From assembly GCA_037013495.1 (NCBI GenBank), contig CM072810.1, positions 26,875,843-26,939,842 of the forward strand: a stretch of DNA of 64,000 nucleotides, in the 5' to 3' direction. Positions 63,151 to 64,000 of the stretch are shown here, piece by piece; the first letter of the stretch is position 1, and each line of letters starts with the position of its first letter. The notes under the pieces were generated by a model, which was given only the letters and a program-made list of their open reading frames with translations, had not been told where the DNA came from and did no database searches. The DNA comes from Hippophae tibetana. Lineage: Eukaryota; Streptophyta; Magnoliopsida; Rosales; Elaeagnaceae. A program made the position numbers and the translations under genes.

Positions 63151-64000
63151 AAATTTCCATTCAACTATATAATTCTAGATTTATTTTATCGTTGATATGC
63201 CTATATGAGTGGTCTCCAAAATGTTTCATGTTCTTTTGAAGAAGTTTAATTTTAAATTCAACTTAATAATCATTTTAGAGCTCGAATTACCTTTTTTTTA
63301 ATATCCCTGAAAAAGGGTCTCTTCTTCCTATGAAATTTAGTAAATCTCACGGCAAGTAGAGCCACTTTCTCTTCATTGAGATTAGAGTCATCATTTCTAA
63401 CAATTGGGTTAAAAACATGTTCGCTCGGACCACTGTCCTTGATGTCTTAAGAGCCAAGTTCTCTCCTTTCTCGAAAGTATGTTACTCTCATCTTGGCCAC
63501 TAGTGATGTAGTTCGAAAGCCTGCCCAACAGATTCGTTTAACAGTAAGTTCAATTGGCTTATACATGGACTTAAGCAAGGTAATTTGGCATGAAAATGAT
63601 AAGGTAGTATTGGAAGGATTTTCTCAATCTAATTTTCTTGGCTAATAGGTCCACCCAAGTATTAAAAGAAGTTGATTACGTTTGAAAAATATGCAAAGTC
63701 TTTGTCCAAAGTTTCATCCTCTTGCATGATATAGATTTCAAAATTTCCATTCAACTATATAATTCTAGATTTATTTTATCGTTGATATGCCTATATGAGT
63801 GGTCTCCAAAATGTTTCATGTTCTTTTGAAGAAGTTTAATTTTAAATTCAACTTAATAATCATTTTAGAGCTCGAATTACCTTTTTTTTAATATCCCTGA
63901 AAAAGGGTCTCTTCTTCCTATGAAATTTAGTAAATCTCACGGCAAGTAGAGCCACTTTCTCTTCATTGAGATTAGAGTCATCATTTCTAACAATTGGGTT
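63151..64000. repeat. Monomer 108 and partial monomer 109 at the right edge
   Basis: Monomer 108 starts at 63151 and the last partial copy at 63741 (260 bp). Monomer 108 has GTATGTTAC as in 105-106, but CTTGGCTAAT and AGTATTAAAAG as in 103-104. The partial copy is indistinguishable from the same part of 106 and 108 at the positions compared. The array plainly continues beyond the window. Confidence 0.85.

Larger units (their letters stand above)
1..64000. repeat. 590-bp tandem satellite array filling the whole window
   Basis: Every stretch of the window is a copy of one unit of about 590 bp in head-to-tail order. The phase marker AAATTTCCATTCAACTATAT recurs every 590 bp (591, 592 in a few copies) from base 1 to base 63741, giving 108 full monomers and one partial. 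All copies have the same orientation. There is no spacer, insertion or break of phase. Base count of one monomer gives about 33% G+C. I saw no shorter period inside the unit. Such arrays are known as satellite DNA of centromeres, pericentromeres or subtelomeres in plants and animals. Which of these applies cannot be told from sequence alone. No promoter, riboswitch, operator, origin or terminator can be supported anywhere, and no stretch of unique DNA exists in which a gene could lie. Confidence 0.99.

Noticed and set aside
1..64000. CRISPR-like array of repeats and spacers
   Set aside because: The repeats are 590 bp and contiguous, with no unique spacers. The structure is satellite DNA.
1..64000. 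CENP-B box
   Set aside because: TCGTTGAAAT in class A copies shares only a short core (TCGTTG and A-rich bases) with the known box and lacks its CGGGA end.
1..64000. Ribosomal or 5S spacer repeats, or tRNA clusters
   Set aside because: No rRNA-like, 5S-like or tRNA-like segment is recognisable in the 590-bp unit on either strand.
1..64000. A new multi-gene system hidden in the window
   Set aside because: Every base belongs to the same repeat. There is no unique sequence and no conserved long coding frame, so no gene system can be supported.

Overview
The whole 64 kb window is one uninterrupted tandem satellite array. I see no gene, tRNA, rRNA, transposon insertion, inversion or unique sequence in it. 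The repeat unit is about 590 bp and about 33% G+C (counted on one monomer near 62-63 kb). With the unit phased at the motif AAATTTCCATTCAACTATAT, I traced 108 complete monomers (starts at 1, 591, 1181 ... 63151) plus a 260-bp partial copy from 63741. All lie in the same orientation. The net gain over 108 x 590 is only 20 bp, and nearly all of it comes from one T-homopolymer that varies between 8 and 10 T. An array this long, AT-rich and gene-free, with higher-order structure, points to nuclear heterochromatin of a multicellular eukaryote (centromeric, pericentromeric or subtelomeric). A plant is my best guess. A minus-strand frame in each monomer weakly resembles the C-terminal part of a plant LTR-retrotransposon Gag protein. 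I cannot name the species.

The monomers fall into recurring sequence classes defined by linked variants. Class A has AATTATAG and GAAATGCC. Class A' has GAAATGATTATATAAG and TTAATGTCTTAATAGCC. Class B has AATTCTAG, GATAAG, ACTGTCC and CAGATTCG. Class C has CATGGTC, GAAAA, 9 T, GGGATTC and CTCCTCTTGG. Class D has CAGGTTC, CTATGAAAAAGGG, ATTGGTTT and TAACATG. Class E has GAAAATGGGACTC and ACTACCC. The order of classes gives higher-order repeats (HORs) whose period changes along the window: A-B dimers at 1-2360; a 1.86-kb segment repeated 3541 bp apart at 2250-7648; mixed order at 9443-15935; a regular B-D-C trimer of about 1771 bp repeated five times at 15936-24791; then a patchwork of trimer (1771 bp), tetramer (2360 bp), hexamer (3541 bp) and 13-mer (7673 bp) duplications from 24792 to about 61157. 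The right end is becoming homogenised at single-monomer level (monomers 105 and 106 differ at one base).

Several monomers are hybrids whose left part belongs to one class and right part to another (monomers 47, 53, 63, 74, 86, 99, 104, 107). Most sit at the join of a tandem duplication, as expected from out-of-register exchange between sister or homologous arrays. One hybrid (86) recurs as 99 inside the 13-mer duplication, so the order of events can be partly read. The window works as a record of satellite evolution, not as a set of genes. The only long open frames start at TTG or GTG, sit in satellite sequence, and exist because of T-tract indels or single substitutions.
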